This document shows positions 1 to 8,914 of a stretch of 64,000 bases of DNA, piece by piece. Both the position numbers and the translations under genes were made by a program. Positions within the stretch are counted from its first letter, which is position 1; each line of letters opens with the position of its first letter. The notes below the pieces were generated by a model, which worked only from the letters and a program-made list of their open reading frames with translations, was not told the DNA's origin and ran no database searches. Source of the stretch: RH-AL1 sp964244495. GTDB lineage: Bacteria > Pseudomonadota > Alphaproteobacteria > Rhizobiales > Beijerinckiaceae. The DNA lies in NCBI GenBank assembly GCA_964244495.1, contig CAXTIU010000001.1, forward strand, positions 248,001-312,000. The letters run 5' to 3'.

Positions 1-1129
1 GAAGCGCCGGGGCATCCGGGCGATCGGTGATCTCGGCGTTCTGCCCGAGGATGTCGAACATCATCTCGATGTCGATGGTCGCCTGCTTCACCTCGCGGTA
101 GACCATGCCCATGAAGTTCAGCGGCTGGTAGAGTTGGATCATCATCGCGTTGACGAGCACGAAATCGCCGACGGTGTGCGTACCCTGGCGGATGCCGGAC
201 ACGCTCATCATCATCACCCCGGCGAGGCCGACGGTGAAGATCACCGCCTGCCCCGCGTTGAGCAGGGTCAGCGACGTGTAGGTCTTGATGCTCATCGCCT
301 CGTAGCGCGCCATCGATCGATCGTAGCGCTGCGCCTCGCGCGCCTCGGCGCCGAAGTACTTCACCGTCTCGTAGTTCAGCAGGCTGTCGATGGCCTTGGT
401 GTTGGCGTCGGTGTCGCTCTCGTTCATCGAGCGGCGGATCGACATCCGCCAGTTCGTCGCCGCGAAGGTCCAGGCGAGATAGACGAGGATCATGCCGAGC
501 ACGACGCCGACGTAGGCGATGTCGAACTGGAAGAACAGGACCACCAGGATCAGCATGAATTCGACCACGGTCGGGATCGCGGTCAGCATGATGATGCGAA
601 CGATGGTCTCGATGGCGTTGCGGCCGCGTTCCAGCACGCGGGTGAGACCGCCGGTCTTGCGTTCCAGGTGGAAGCGCAGGCTGAGCTGATGAAGGTGGAC
701 GAACACTTCCTGCGCGAGTTGCCGCACGGCGTTCATCGCGACCGCGGCGAACAGCGCGTCGCGCCCCTGCGTGGCGAGGCTCATCAGGATGCGCAGCACG
801 CCGTAGAGCGCGACCAAGGCGATCGGACCGAGCATGAGCCCGAGCAGGTGGTGGGTGGCCGGCCCGTGCGTACGGGCCTCGCGCGTGACCGCGTCGGTCG
901 CCCATTTGAAGGCGTAGGGCACGGCGACGGTGATGAGCTTGGCGACCAGCATCAGCACCAGGGCGACGTAGATGCGGCGACGCAGGTCGGCCCGGCCATG
1001 CGGCCACACGTAGGGCGCGAGCTTGCGCAGCATGCCGGAGAAACGCGGCTGCGCCTCCCTCCGTGCGGGCGATCCGGAAGACCCGAGGGCTTGGTCGGAC
1101 GGGGAAGGAGGGAGCGGGGCCATCGCCAT
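1..1129 (-). CDS. Atm1/HMT1-type ABC transporter, N-terminal membrane part (partial)
   Basis: This is the N-terminal ~376 residues of an ABC exporter half-transporter; the 3' end, including the nucleotide-binding domain, lies beyond the window edge. The visible part is the six-helix membrane domain: hydrophobic segments near residues 55-75, 95-115, 170-210 and 290-330, and the family-typical stretch NYETVKYFGAEAREAQRYD followed by MGMVYREVKQATIDIEMMF. This matches the mitochondrial Atm1 / bacterial heavy-metal-tolerance HMT1 family, which exports glutathione-linked metal or sulfur species from the cytoplasm. Start chosen at the first ATG of MAMAPLPPSP; a second ATG lies two codons later. It diverges from the LOG gene across ~225 bp. 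The substrate is inferred only from the family. Confidence 0.85.
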   Translation of the reverse strand, partial: MAMAPLPPSPSDQALGSSGSPARREAQPRFSGMLRKLAPYVWPHGRADLRRRIYVALVLMLVAKLITVAVPYAFKWATDAVTREARTHGPATHHLLGLMLGPIALVALYGVLRILMSLATQGRDALFAAVAMNAVRQLAQEVFVHLHQLSLRFHLERKTGGLTRVLERGRNAIETIVRIIMLTAIPTVVEFMLILVVLFFQFDIAYVGVVLGMILVYLAWTFAATNWRMSIRRSMNESDTDANTKAIDSLLNYETVKYFGAEAREAQRYDRSMARYEAMSIKTYTSLTLLNAGQAVIFTVGLAGVMMMSVSGIRQGTHTVGDFVLVNAMMIQLYQPLNFMGMVYREVKQATIDIEMMFDILGQNAEITDRPDAPAL

Positions 1130-1355
1130 GGCATATAGGGGATGCGGCGGCGGTACGCATCCGTCGCGGCGTCGCGGCGATCAGGTGGCTATCACGCGAT
1201 TGGTTGATGCGGGTAGGACATCGCGGGGCGCTGACACGGGATGGCGCCCGTCACGGCGGCTCCATCCGCCGACGCGACGGGGACGCGGCGATCTTCTTGT
1301 CAGGGTCCGTGGACGGCCCATCGCGATCGATGGTCGACGGTTTGGTGAGGATGGC

Positions 1356-1982
1356 ATGAGTGAAGAGAAGCCGCGCGATGCGGCCCGACTGCGAAGCGTC
1401 TGCGTGTACTGCGGCTCGGCCAGCGGCGGCGACCCGGTGTTCGAGGCGGCGGCCTCCACGCTCGGACAGGCCCTGGCGCGGGAGGGCATCGGCCTCGTGT
1501 ACGGCGGCGGCGGTCGCGGGCTGATGGGAACGCTCGCCCGTGCCGTGATCGCCGGCGGCGGTCACGTCACCGGCATCATCCCCGACTTCCTGACCGACCA
1601 CGACGTCCTGCTGCGCGAGGCGCAGGAACACGTCGTCGTGCCGGACATGCACACACGCAAGCGCCTGATGTTCGAGCGCGCCGACGCGTTCGTGGCCTTG
1701 CCGGGCGGCATCGGCACGTTGGAGGAACTCGTCGAGCAGCTGACCTGGGTTCAGCTCGGACGGCACAGCAAACCGGTGCTCATCGCCGACATCGGCGGCT
1801 TCTGGCGCCCCCTGCTCGGCCTGCTCGATCACATGCGGCACCACCGTTTCATCCATGAAACGGCGGCTGTCCGTAACCTGGTGACCGACGATGCCGCCGC
1901 CATCGTGCCGATGATCCGCGCGGCCATCGAGGAGGCGGCGCTCCAGGGCGTCGCGAGGACGGAGGTGGATCGGCGATTGTGA
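1356..1982 (+). CDS. LOG family protein (TIGR00730 Rossmann fold)
   Basis: A 208-aa LOG-family protein. In characterised members this fold cleaves cytokinin riboside 5'-monophosphate, or more generally nucleoside monophosphates, to base and ribose phosphate. Diagnostic features are the N-terminal CVYCGSASG, the glycine-rich VYGGGGRGLMG near residues 48-58 and the signature PGGIGTLEE at residues 116-124. The open frame extends about 330 nt upstream, but that sequence is low-complexity and unlike the family. The ATG of MSEEKPRDAA is preceded by GTGAGG and gives the normal family length. It converges on ssb with a 21-bp gap. The in vivo substrate here is unknown. Confidence 0.88.
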   Translation: MSEEKPRDAARLRSVCVYCGSASGGDPVFEAAASTLGQALAREGIGLVYGGGGRGLMGTLARAVIAGGGHVTGIIPDFLTDHDVLLREAQEHVVVPDMHTRKRLMFERADAFVALPGGIGTLEELVEQLTWVQLGRHSKPVLIADIGGFWRPLLGLLDHMRHHRFIHETAAVRNLVTDDAAAIVPMIRAAIEEAALQGVARTEVDRRL

Positions 1983-2003
1983 GGCCGCCGCGGTGATCGG
2001 AGA

Positions 2004-2513
2004 CTAGAACGGGATGTCGTCGTCGATGATCTCGTTCATCCGCCCGCCGCCAGCGGTCGCCGGGCGCTTGTCAGCCGTCCGCTGCATCGGCGAGGTGCGG
2101 CCGAAGCTCGATCCGCCGCCCTCCCCCATCTCGTCCGTCTCGCCGCGTCCGGCGCCGCCGCCCCTGCCGTCGAGCAGGGTGAGCTCCCCCCGGAAGCGGT
2201 TGAGCACGATCTCGGTCGCCTTGCGCTGGTTGCCGTCGCGGTCGGTGAACTCGCGGGTGGCGAGTTGCCCCTCGATGTAGATCTTCGCGCCCTTCTTGCA
2301 GTACTGCTCGGCGATCTTGCCGAGGTTCTCGTTGAAGATGACGACGTTGTGCCATTCGGTGCGGTCCTTGCGCTCGCCCGTGCCCTTGTCGCGCCAGGAC
2401 TCCGTCGTGGCGAGCGAGAAGGACACCACCGCGTCGCCCGAATTGGTCCGCCGCACCTCCGGATCGCGACCGAGATTGCCGACCAGAATGACCTTGTTGA
2501 CGCTGCCCGCCAT
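2004..2513 (-). CDS. ssb: single-stranded DNA-binding protein SSB
   Basis: A 169-aa SSB that binds ssDNA as a tetramer in replication, recombination and repair. It has the OB-fold start AGSVNKVILVGNLGRDPEVR, then RTNSGDAVVSFSLATTESW, a glycine-rich linker from about residue 112, and the acidic C-terminal tip DDDIPF that recruits partner proteins. The ATG at 2513 has a GAGG Shine-Dalgarno; the upstream in-frame extension has arginine-rich non-family sequence and is excluded. In many relatives ssb sits divergently next to uvrA. Here a dicarboxylate carrier gene separates the two. Confidence 0.96.
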   Translation of the reverse strand: MAGSVNKVILVGNLGRDPEVRRTNSGDAVVSFSLATTESWRDKGTGERKDRTEWHNVVIFNENLGKIAEQYCKKGAKIYIEGQLATREFTDRDGNQRKATEIVLNRFRGELTLLDGRGGGAGRGETDEMGEGGGSSFGRTSPMQRTADKRPATAGGGRMNEIIDDDIPF

Positions 2514-2719
2514 GTGCTGCCCTCGCCGCCTTGAACCTGAGACCGAGCCGAAGATGATTGGCACCGAACGCGAACGGGCCGGTGAAGTCAACGCGGCCGA
2601 CCGTGAGCGCACAGGCATTCGCGGGAGGACCGCCAACACGTGTCGCTGACCCCCCCGGATGGTTCCTTTGTCGCCCGCCCGCGCGAGGCGGCGGGCCGGA
2701 TGCGGAGCGGCGGCCGGGA

Positions 2720-4072
2720 TCAGACCGGTTCGCCGGTCGCCACGGCGGTGCGCAGGTCGGAACTATCGATGGGGCGCGACAGGGCTGCCCGAAGCAAGCC
2801 GACGTCGAGTTCGTTCTCCCAGCGCGCGACGACGATGGTGGCGACGCCGTTGCCCACCAGGTTGGTGAGTGCCCGGCATTCACTCATGAACTTGTCGATC
2901 CCGAGGATGATCGCCATGCCCGGCACCAGCGCCGGACTGATGGCGGCGAGCGTCGCCGCCAACGTGATGAAGCCGGCTCCCGTCACGCCGGTCGCGCCCT
3001 TCGAGGTCAGCATGGCGACACCGATGATGGTCAGCTGTTGCCCGATGTCGAGTGGGACGCCGAGCGCCTGGGCGATGAACAGCGTGGCCAACGTCATGTA
3101 GATGTTGGTGCCGTCGAGGTTGAAGGAGTAACCGGTCGGTACCACGAGGCCGACGACGGACTTGGAGCAGCCGAGCTGCTCGAGCTTCAGCATGAGCTGC
3201 GGCAGCACGCTTTCCGACGACGATGTGCCGAGCACGACCAGCAACTCCGCCTTGATGTAGCTCAGGAAGCGGAAGATCGAGAAGCCGGCGAGCCTGGCGA
3301 CGATGCCGAGCACCACGACGACGAAGAGGATGGCGGTGGCGTAGAAGGCGAGGATGAGCCCCGCGAGGTTACCCAGCGACTGCGGCCCGTACTTGCCGAC
3401 CGTGTAGGCCATCGCGCCGAAAGCGCCGATCGGGGCGACCTTCATCACGATGGCGATGACGCCGAAGACGGCCTGGGCGGTGTCGTCGATGAAGGCGAGG
3501 AGGACGCGGCCGCGCTCGCCGAGCACCATCAGCGCGAAGCCGAACAGGACGGCGAACAGCAGCACCTGCAGCACGTCGCCGGCGGCGAAGGCGCCGATGA
3601 CGCTGTCCGGAACGATGTTGAGGAAGAAGCTGACCGTATCGTGCGCGGCGGCCTCCTTCGAGAACTTCGCCACCGCCTCGGCGCTGCCGTGACCGCTGAA
3701 CCCGTGACCGGGCCTCACGACGTTGCCGACGATGAGGCCGATGAGCAGGGCGAAGGTGGAGACGATCTCGAAGTAGACGAGCGCCTTCGTCGCGACGCGC
3801 CCGACCTTGCGCGCATCGGAGATGTGGGCGATCCCCGAGACCACGGTGCAGAAGATGATGGGCGTGATGACCATCTTGATCAGTTTGACGAACCCGTCGC
3901 CGAGCGCCTTCATCCAGGGTTGCACGGCGATCTGCGGCGCGAGCACGCCGACGACGACCCCCAGCACGATCGCGATCAGGACCTGCACGTAGAGGACCTG
4001 GTAGAAGGGCTTGCGCGCCCCGCCGCCGGCTGGACTGGCGGCGCCATGACCGAAACTTGAGCCGGAAGTCAT
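2720..4072 (-). CDS. dctA: C4-dicarboxylate:cation symporter (DctA family)
   Basis: A 450-aa inner-membrane secondary carrier of the DAACS family, which takes up succinate, fumarate and malate with protons or sodium. Recognisable signatures are the N-terminal LYVQVLIAIVLGVVVG, the block KLIKMVITPIIFCTVVSGIA, the serine-rich re-entrant loop VLGTSSSESVLPQLM, and PTGYSFNLDGTNIYMTLA, the cation/substrate-binding region. Eight or so hydrophobic segments are visible. The start at 4072 has an AGGAAA ribosome site; an alternative ATG at 4159 would add 29 basic residues foreign to the family. It diverges from uvrA across 145 bp. The neighbours give no hint of dedicated DctB/DctD regulators. Confidence 0.9.
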   Translation of the reverse strand: MTSGSSFGHGAASPAGGGARKPFYQVLYVQVLIAIVLGVVVGVLAPQIAVQPWMKALGDGFVKLIKMVITPIIFCTVVSGIAHISDARKVGRVATKALVYFEIVSTFALLIGLIVGNVVRPGHGFSGHGSAEAVAKFSKEAAAHDTVSFFLNIVPDSVIGAFAAGDVLQVLLFAVLFGFALMVLGERGRVLLAFIDDTAQAVFGVIAIVMKVAPIGAFGAMAYTVGKYGPQSLGNLAGLILAFYATAILFVVVVLGIVARLAGFSIFRFLSYIKAELLVVLGTSSSESVLPQLMLKLEQLGCSKSVVGLVVPTGYSFNLDGTNIYMTLATLFIAQALGVPLDIGQQLTIIGVAMLTSKGATGVTGAGFITLAATLAAISPALVPGMAIILGIDKFMSECRALTNLVGNGVATIVVARWENELDVGLLRAALSRPIDSSDLRTAVATGEPV

Positions 4073-4217
4073 GCGCGTTTCCTGTTTCCTCGCCCTTTCA
4101 GGGCTGCGACAACGCTTGGGGCCTCGGGTCGGCCGCTCCGCCCGCGTTGTCTTTGCCATAGCGCCACCGGCGTCGTTTGCCTAGTTTGTCGGTTGGACCT
4201 CGAGGACCCTCGATCGC

Positions 4218-7181
4218 ATGAAGAAGCCCAAGTCCAAGCCGGAGTCCAAGCCGGCGCGTACCGATGAGGCGATCCCGGCCGTCGTGGCGCCCGGGCAGGC
4301 TGCGGACTTCGCGGGACGCGCGATCACCGTGCGCGGCGCGCGCGAGCACAACCTCAAGAACGTCGACCTGACGATCCCGCGCGACAAGCTGGTCGTGTTC
4401 ACCGGCCTGTCGGGCTCGGGCAAGTCGTCGCTCGCCTTCGACACGATCTACGCGGAGGGGCAGCGCCGCTACGTCGAGTCGCTGTCGGCCTACGCCCGGC
4501 AGTTCCTCGAGATGATGCAGAAACCGGACGTCGACCAGATCGATGGGCTGTCGCCGGCCATCTCCATCGAGCAGAAGACCACCTCCAAGAACCCCCGCTC
4601 CACCGTCGCCACCGTGACGGAGATCTACGACTACATGCGCCTGCTGTTCGCGCGCGTCGGCGTCCCCTACTCGCCGGCGACCGGCCTGCCGATCGAGAGC
4701 CAGACCGTGAGCCAGATGGTCGACCGGGTGGTGGCCCTGCCGGAGCGCACGCGGCTCTACCTGCTGGCGCCGCTCGTCAGGGGCCGCAAGGGCGAGTACC
4801 GCAAGGAGATCGCCGACCTGCTCAAGAAGGGGTTCCAGCGGCTCAAGGTCGACGGCACCTTCCACGAGATCGCCGACGTGCCGCCGCTCGACAAGAAGCT
4901 GAAGCACGACATCGACGTGGTGGTGGACCGCGTCGCGGTCCGCGACGACGTCCGCACCCGCCTGTCCGAGAGCTTCGAGACCGCGCTCGACCTCGCCGAC
5001 GGCATCGCCATCGCCGAGTACGCCACGGAGGTCGACGAGAAGGGGCAGCCCAAGCGCATCACCTTCTCCTCCAAGTTCGCCTGCCCCGTCTCCGGCTTCA
5101 CCATCGCCGAGATCGAGCCCCGGCTCTTCTCCTTCAACAACCCGTTCGGCGCCTGCCCGAAGTGCGGCGGCCTCGGCCACGAGCAGCGGATCGACCCGGA
5201 GTTGATCGTGCCCAACGGCCGGCTGTCGCTGCGGCGCGGCGCCATCGCGCCCTGGGCCAAGTCGACCTCGCCCTACTACATGCAGACGCTGGAGGCGCTC
5301 GGCCGCGCCTACCATTTCCGCCTGGACGTGTCGTTCGAGACGCTGCCTTCCGCCGTACGTCAGATGCTGCTCTACGGCTCCGGCAAGGAGAGCGTCCGCT
5401 TCTCCTACGCCGACGGGGTGCGCGACTACGACGTGAACAAGCCCTTCGAGGGCGTGATCCGCAACCTGGAGCGCCGCTACAAGGAGACGGACAGCGAGTG
5501 GGCGCGCGAGGAGATCGGGCGCTTCATGGCGGCGACGCCTTGCGAGGCGTGCGCCGGCACCAGGTTGAAGCCCGAGGCGCTCGCCGTGAAGATCGACGGG
5601 GTCCACATCGCGCGCGTCAGCACCATGTCGGTGCGCGACGCGCTCGCCTGGTTCACCGCCCTGCCCGGCAAGCTCGACGACACGCGCGGCGAGATCGCCA
5701 AGCGCATCTTGAAGGAAATCCGCGACCGGCTCTCCTTCCTCATCGACGTCGGCCTCGACTATCTCACGCTCGACCGCTCGTCCGGCACGCTGTCCGGCGG
5801 CGAGAGCCAGCGCATCCGGCTGGCGTCGCAGATCGGCTCGGGGCTCAGCGGCGTCCTCTACGTGCTCGACGAGCCGTCCATCGGCCTGCACCAGCGCGAC
5901 AACGCCCGCCTGCTCGACACGCTGCGGCGGCTGCGTGACCTCGGCAATTCCGTCATCGTCGTCGAGCACGACGAGGACGCGATCCTCACCGCCGACTACG
6001 TCGTGGACATCGGACCCGGCGCGGGCATCCACGGCGGCGAGGTCGTCTCGCAGGGCACGGCGGCGCAGGTGATGGCCGATCCGAAGTCCCTCACCGGCCA
6101 GTACCTGACAGGGACCAAGCAGGTCGCGGTGCCGCGCCGCCGCCGCAAGCCCGATCCCGAACGCAAGCTGCGCATCGTCAACGCGCGCGGCAACAACCTC
6201 AAGACCGTGTCCGCCGACGTGCCGCTCGGGGTCTTCACCGCCGTCACCGGCGTGTCCGGGGGCGGCAAGTCGACGCTGATCGTCGACACGCTCTACAAGG
6301 CGGTGGCGCGGCGCCTCAACGGCGCGCTGGAGCATCCCGCGCCCCACGACTCGATCGAGGGCCTCGACCACCTCGACAAGGTGATCGATATCGACCAGTC
6401 GCCGATCGGCCGCACGCCGCGCTCCAACCCCGCCACCTACACCGGCGCCTTCACGCCCATCCGCGAGTGGTTCGCCGGCCTGCCGGACGCCAAGGCGCGC
6501 GGCTACCAGCCGGGCCGCTTCTCCTTCAACGTCAGGGGCGGTCGTTGCGAGGCCTGCCAGGGGGACGGCGTCATCAAGATCGAGATGCACTTCCTGCCCG
6601 ACGTCTACGTCACCTGCGACGTGTGCAAGGGGCGCCGCTACGATCGCGAGACGCTGGAGGTGCGCTACCGCGAGAAGTCGATCGCCGACGTGCTCGACAT
6701 GACGGTGGAAGAGGCGGCGGTGCTGTTCAAGGCCGTCCCGGCGATCCGGGACAAGATGCTGACGCTCGCCCGCGTCGGGCTCGGCTACGTCCGGGTCGGC
6801 CAGCAGGCCAACACGCTGTCGGGCGGCGAGGCGCAGCGCGTAAAGCTGGCGAAGGAGTTGTCGCGCCGCTCCACCGGCCGCACCCTCTACATCCTCGACG
6901 AGCCGACGACCGGCCTGCACTTCCACGATGTCGCCAAGCTGCTGGAGGTGCTGCACGAGCTCGTCGACCAGGGCAACTCGGTGGTGGTCATCGAGCACAA
7001 CCTCGAAGTCATCAAGACCGCCGACTGGGTGGTCGACCTCGGGCCGGAGGGCGGCGACGGCGGCGGCGAGATCGTCGCGGAAGGAACGCCGGAAGCGATC
7101 GCGGCCAACGAGCGGAGCCACACCGGCTTCTTCCTGCGTGAACTCCTGGCGAGGCGCCCCCGGCAGGCGGCGGCGGAGTGA
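4218..7181 (+). CDS. uvrA: excinuclease ABC subunit A (UvrA)
   Basis: A 987-aa DNA damage-recognition ATPase of nucleotide excision repair, which loads UvrB. It has two ABC ATPase modules with Walker A GLSGSGKSS at residues 63-71 and GVSGGGKST near 677-685, and two signature motifs (SGTLSGGESQRIRLA and ANTLSGGEAQRVKLA). The second zinc module is intact (CEAC near 777, CDVC near 800). In the first module the leading pair reads CPVS rather than CxxC (near 289), while CPKC (near 313) is present, so one cysteine is replaced by serine. The N-terminus carries a ~30-residue lysine/proline-rich extension. It is followed by trmFO on the same strand after 52 bp. Confidence 0.97.
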   Translation: MKKPKSKPESKPARTDEAIPAVVAPGQAADFAGRAITVRGAREHNLKNVDLTIPRDKLVVFTGLSGSGKSSLAFDTIYAEGQRRYVESLSAYARQFLEMMQKPDVDQIDGLSPAISIEQKTTSKNPRSTVATVTEIYDYMRLLFARVGVPYSPATGLPIESQTVSQMVDRVVALPERTRLYLLAPLVRGRKGEYRKEIADLLKKGFQRLKVDGTFHEIADVPPLDKKLKHDIDVVVDRVAVRDDVRTRLSESFETALDLADGIAIAEYATEVDEKGQPKRITFSSKFACPVSGFTIAEIEPRLFSFNNPFGACPKCGGLGHEQRIDPELIVPNGRLSLRRGAIAPWAKSTSPYYMQTLEALGRAYHFRLDVSFETLPSAVRQMLLYGSGKESVRFSYADGVRDYDVNKPFEGVIRNLERRYKETDSEWAREEIGRFMAATPCEACAGTRLKPEALAVKIDGVHIARVSTMSVRDALAWFTALPGKLDDTRGEIAKRILKEIRDRLSFLIDVGLDYLTLDRSSGTLSGGESQRIRLASQIGSGLSGVLYVLDEPSIGLHQRDNARLLDTLRRLRDLGNSVIVVEHDEDAILTADYVVDIGPGAGIHGGEVVSQGTAAQVMADPKSLTGQYLTGTKQVAVPRRRRKPDPERKLRIVNARGNNLKTVSADVPLGVFTAVTGVSGGGKSTLIVDTLYKAVARRLNGALEHPAPHDSIEGLDHLDKVIDIDQSPIGRTPRSNPATYTGAFTPIREWFAGLPDAKARGYQPGRFSFNVRGGRCEACQGDGVIKIEMHFLPDVYVTCDVCKGRRYDRETLEVRYREKSIADVLDMTVEEAAVLFKAVPAIRDKMLTLARVGLGYVRVGQQANTLSGGEAQRVKLAKELSRRSTGRTLYILDEPTTGLHFHDVAKLLEVLHELVDQGNSVVVIEHNLEVIKTADWVVDLGPEGGDGGGEIVAEGTPEAIAANERSHTGFFLRELLARRPRQAAAE

Positions 7182-7233
7182 GGGCGCAAGCGCCCGGCTT
7201 GTCCCGTCGCCGCGGGCCGCCTAGGGTCGCGCC

Positions 7234-8664
7234 ATGAGCGAGCGCGACCCGACGGCCGATACCCGAGCGATCCACGTCATCGGCGGCGGACTCGCCGGGT
7301 CCGAGGCGGCTTGGCAGATCGCGTGCGCCGGCGTCCCCGTCGTCCTGCACGAGATGCGCCCCACCCGCGCCACGCAGGCGCACCGGGGCGGCGCCTTGGC
7401 GGAACTGGTCTGCTCGAATTCGCTGCGTTCGGACGACGCCGAAACCAACGCCGTCGGCGTGCTCCATCGGGAGATGCGCCGCATGGGCTCGCTGATCATG
7501 CGCGCCGCCGACGCGCATCAGGTACCGGCCGGCGGCGCGCTCGCCGTCGACCGCGACGCCTTCTCCGCCGCCGTGACGACGGCTCTCGAGGGACATTCCC
7601 TCATCCGCATCGCACGCGAGGAGGTGGTCGGCCTGCCCTCCGAGACCTGGGACAACGTGGTCGTCGCGACAGGGCCGCTCACGGCCCCGGCCCTGGCGCG
7701 GGCGATCGCCGACCTGACGGGGGAGGACGACCTCGCCTTCTTCGACGCCATCGCCCCGGTCGTGTACCGCTCCACCGTGGACATGGACAAGGCATGGCTC
7801 CAGTCCCGCTACGACAAGGCCGGCCCCGGCGGCACGGGGGCCGACTACATCAATTGCCCGCTCTCGCGCGAGCAGTACGAAGCCTTCGTCGACGCGCTGC
7901 TGGCAGCGGAATGCACGGTGTCGCCGCACGATTCGGGCACGCCCTACTTCAACGGCTGCCTGCCGATCGAGGTGATGGCGCAGCGCGGCCGCGACACGCT
8001 GCGCCATGGGCCGATGAAGCCGGTCGGCCTGACCAACCCGCGCGAGCCGACCGTGAAGCCGGCCGCCGTGGTGCAGCTGCGCCAGGACAACGCGCTCGGC
8101 ACGCTCTACAACCTCGTCGGCTTCCAGACGAAGATGAAGCACGCGGCGCAAGTGGCCGTGCTCAGGACGATTCCTGGTCTGGAGAACGCGTCCTTCGCGC
8201 GGCTCGGCGGCATCCACCGCAACACGTTCCTCAACGCGCCCAAGGTGCTCGACGCGCGGCTCCGCCTGCGCGCGCAGCCGCGTCTGCGCTTCGCCGGGCA
8301 GATCACCGGCTGCGAGGGCTACGTCGAGAGCGCCGCGATCGGCCTGATGGCCGGGCGCCTGGCGGCGGCGGAGCGGCTCGGTGTCCCCTTCGCCATGCCG
8401 CCGTCGACGACGGCGATCGGCGCCCTGATCAACCACATCACCGGCGGCCACATCGAGACGGTGGACGCCGGGCCGCAATCCTTCCAGCCGATGAACGTGA
8501 ACTTCGGTCTGTTCCCGCCGCTCAACGAGGCAATCGCCGTCGAGGACGGCAAGCGCCTGCGCGGCCCGGAGAAGGGCGCCGCGCGCAAGCGCGCCATGAG
8601 TCGACGGGCGGCCCGCGACCTCGATGCGTGGCTCGGCCAGCCGGCGGCGATCGCGGCGGAATAG
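7234..8664 (+). CDS. trmFO: methylenetetrahydrofolate--tRNA-(uracil-5-)-methyltransferase TrmFO
   Basis: A 476-aa FAD- and folate-dependent enzyme that makes ribothymidine at position 54 of the tRNA T-loop. The dinucleotide-binding motif GGGLAGSEAAWQ is at residues 17-28, followed by the family blocks CSNSLRSDD, FNGCLPIEVMAQRG, QLRQDNALGTLYNLVGFQTK and FAGQITGCEGYVES. The length is normal (about 440-480 aa). It uses methylenetetrahydrofolate in place of the S-adenosylmethionine used by TrmA and replaces TrmA in many alphaproteobacteria. It converges on the yacG-maf-infA cluster; the stops are 30 bp apart. Confidence 0.95.
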   Translation: MSERDPTADTRAIHVIGGGLAGSEAAWQIACAGVPVVLHEMRPTRATQAHRGGALAELVCSNSLRSDDAETNAVGVLHREMRRMGSLIMRAADAHQVPAGGALAVDRDAFSAAVTTALEGHSLIRIAREEVVGLPSETWDNVVVATGPLTAPALARAIADLTGEDDLAFFDAIAPVVYRSTVDMDKAWLQSRYDKAGPGGTGADYINCPLSREQYEAFVDALLAAECTVSPHDSGTPYFNGCLPIEVMAQRGRDTLRHGPMKPVGLTNPREPTVKPAAVVQLRQDNALGTLYNLVGFQTKMKHAAQVAVLRTIPGLENASFARLGGIHRNTFLNAPKVLDARLRLRAQPRLRFAGQITGCEGYVESAAIGLMAGRLAAAERLGVPFAMPPSTTAIGALINHITGGHIETVDAGPQSFQPMNVNFGLFPPLNEAIAVEDGKRLRGPEKGAARKRAMSRRAARDLDAWLGQPAAIAAE

Positions 8665-8694
8665 GGCTTCGATCGGCCTCGCGGCTCGGATGGC

Positions 8695-8901
8695 TCAGTC
8701 CTCGTCGCCGGGCGATCCCTCGGGTCCGTCGGGCTCGTCGGTCGGGATGGCGTAGCTGCCGCTCAGCCATCGGTGCAGGTCGACATCGGCGCAGCGCTTG
8801 GAGCAGAACGGGTCGGCCTCGGCCGTCGGCGGCTTGCCGCAGATCGGGCAGCGGCGCCCCTTGGCGCGAGCGACATCGGCTGGGTCCCCTTCCATGCTCA
8901 T
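8695..8901 (-). CDS. yacG: DNA gyrase inhibitor YacG, zinc-binding
   Basis: A 68-aa small zinc protein. The four metal-binding cysteines are in CPICGKP and FCSKRC, followed by the family-defining DLHRWLSGSYAIP and an acidic tail. E. coli YacG binds GyrB and inhibits gyrase. The start codon lies 13 bp after the Maf-like gene, and the order infA-maf-yacG is common in alphaproteobacteria, so the three are probably cotranscribed. Confidence 0.93.
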   Translation of the reverse strand: MSMEGDPADVARAKGRRCPICGKPPTAEADPFCSKRCADVDLHRWLSGSYAIPTDEPDGPEGSPGDED

Positions 8902-8914
8902 CGTGCCGACACCC

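Noticed and set aside
134..1138. 334-codon plus-strand open frame at the window start
   Set aside because: It is the complement of the ABC-transporter gene, whose minus-strand translation is a clear Atm1-type membrane domain; the plus frame is His/Asp/Arg-rich noise.
4098..7121. 1007-codon minus-strand open frame across uvrA
   Set aside because: Antisense shadow of uvrA with low-complexity translation and no family resemblance.
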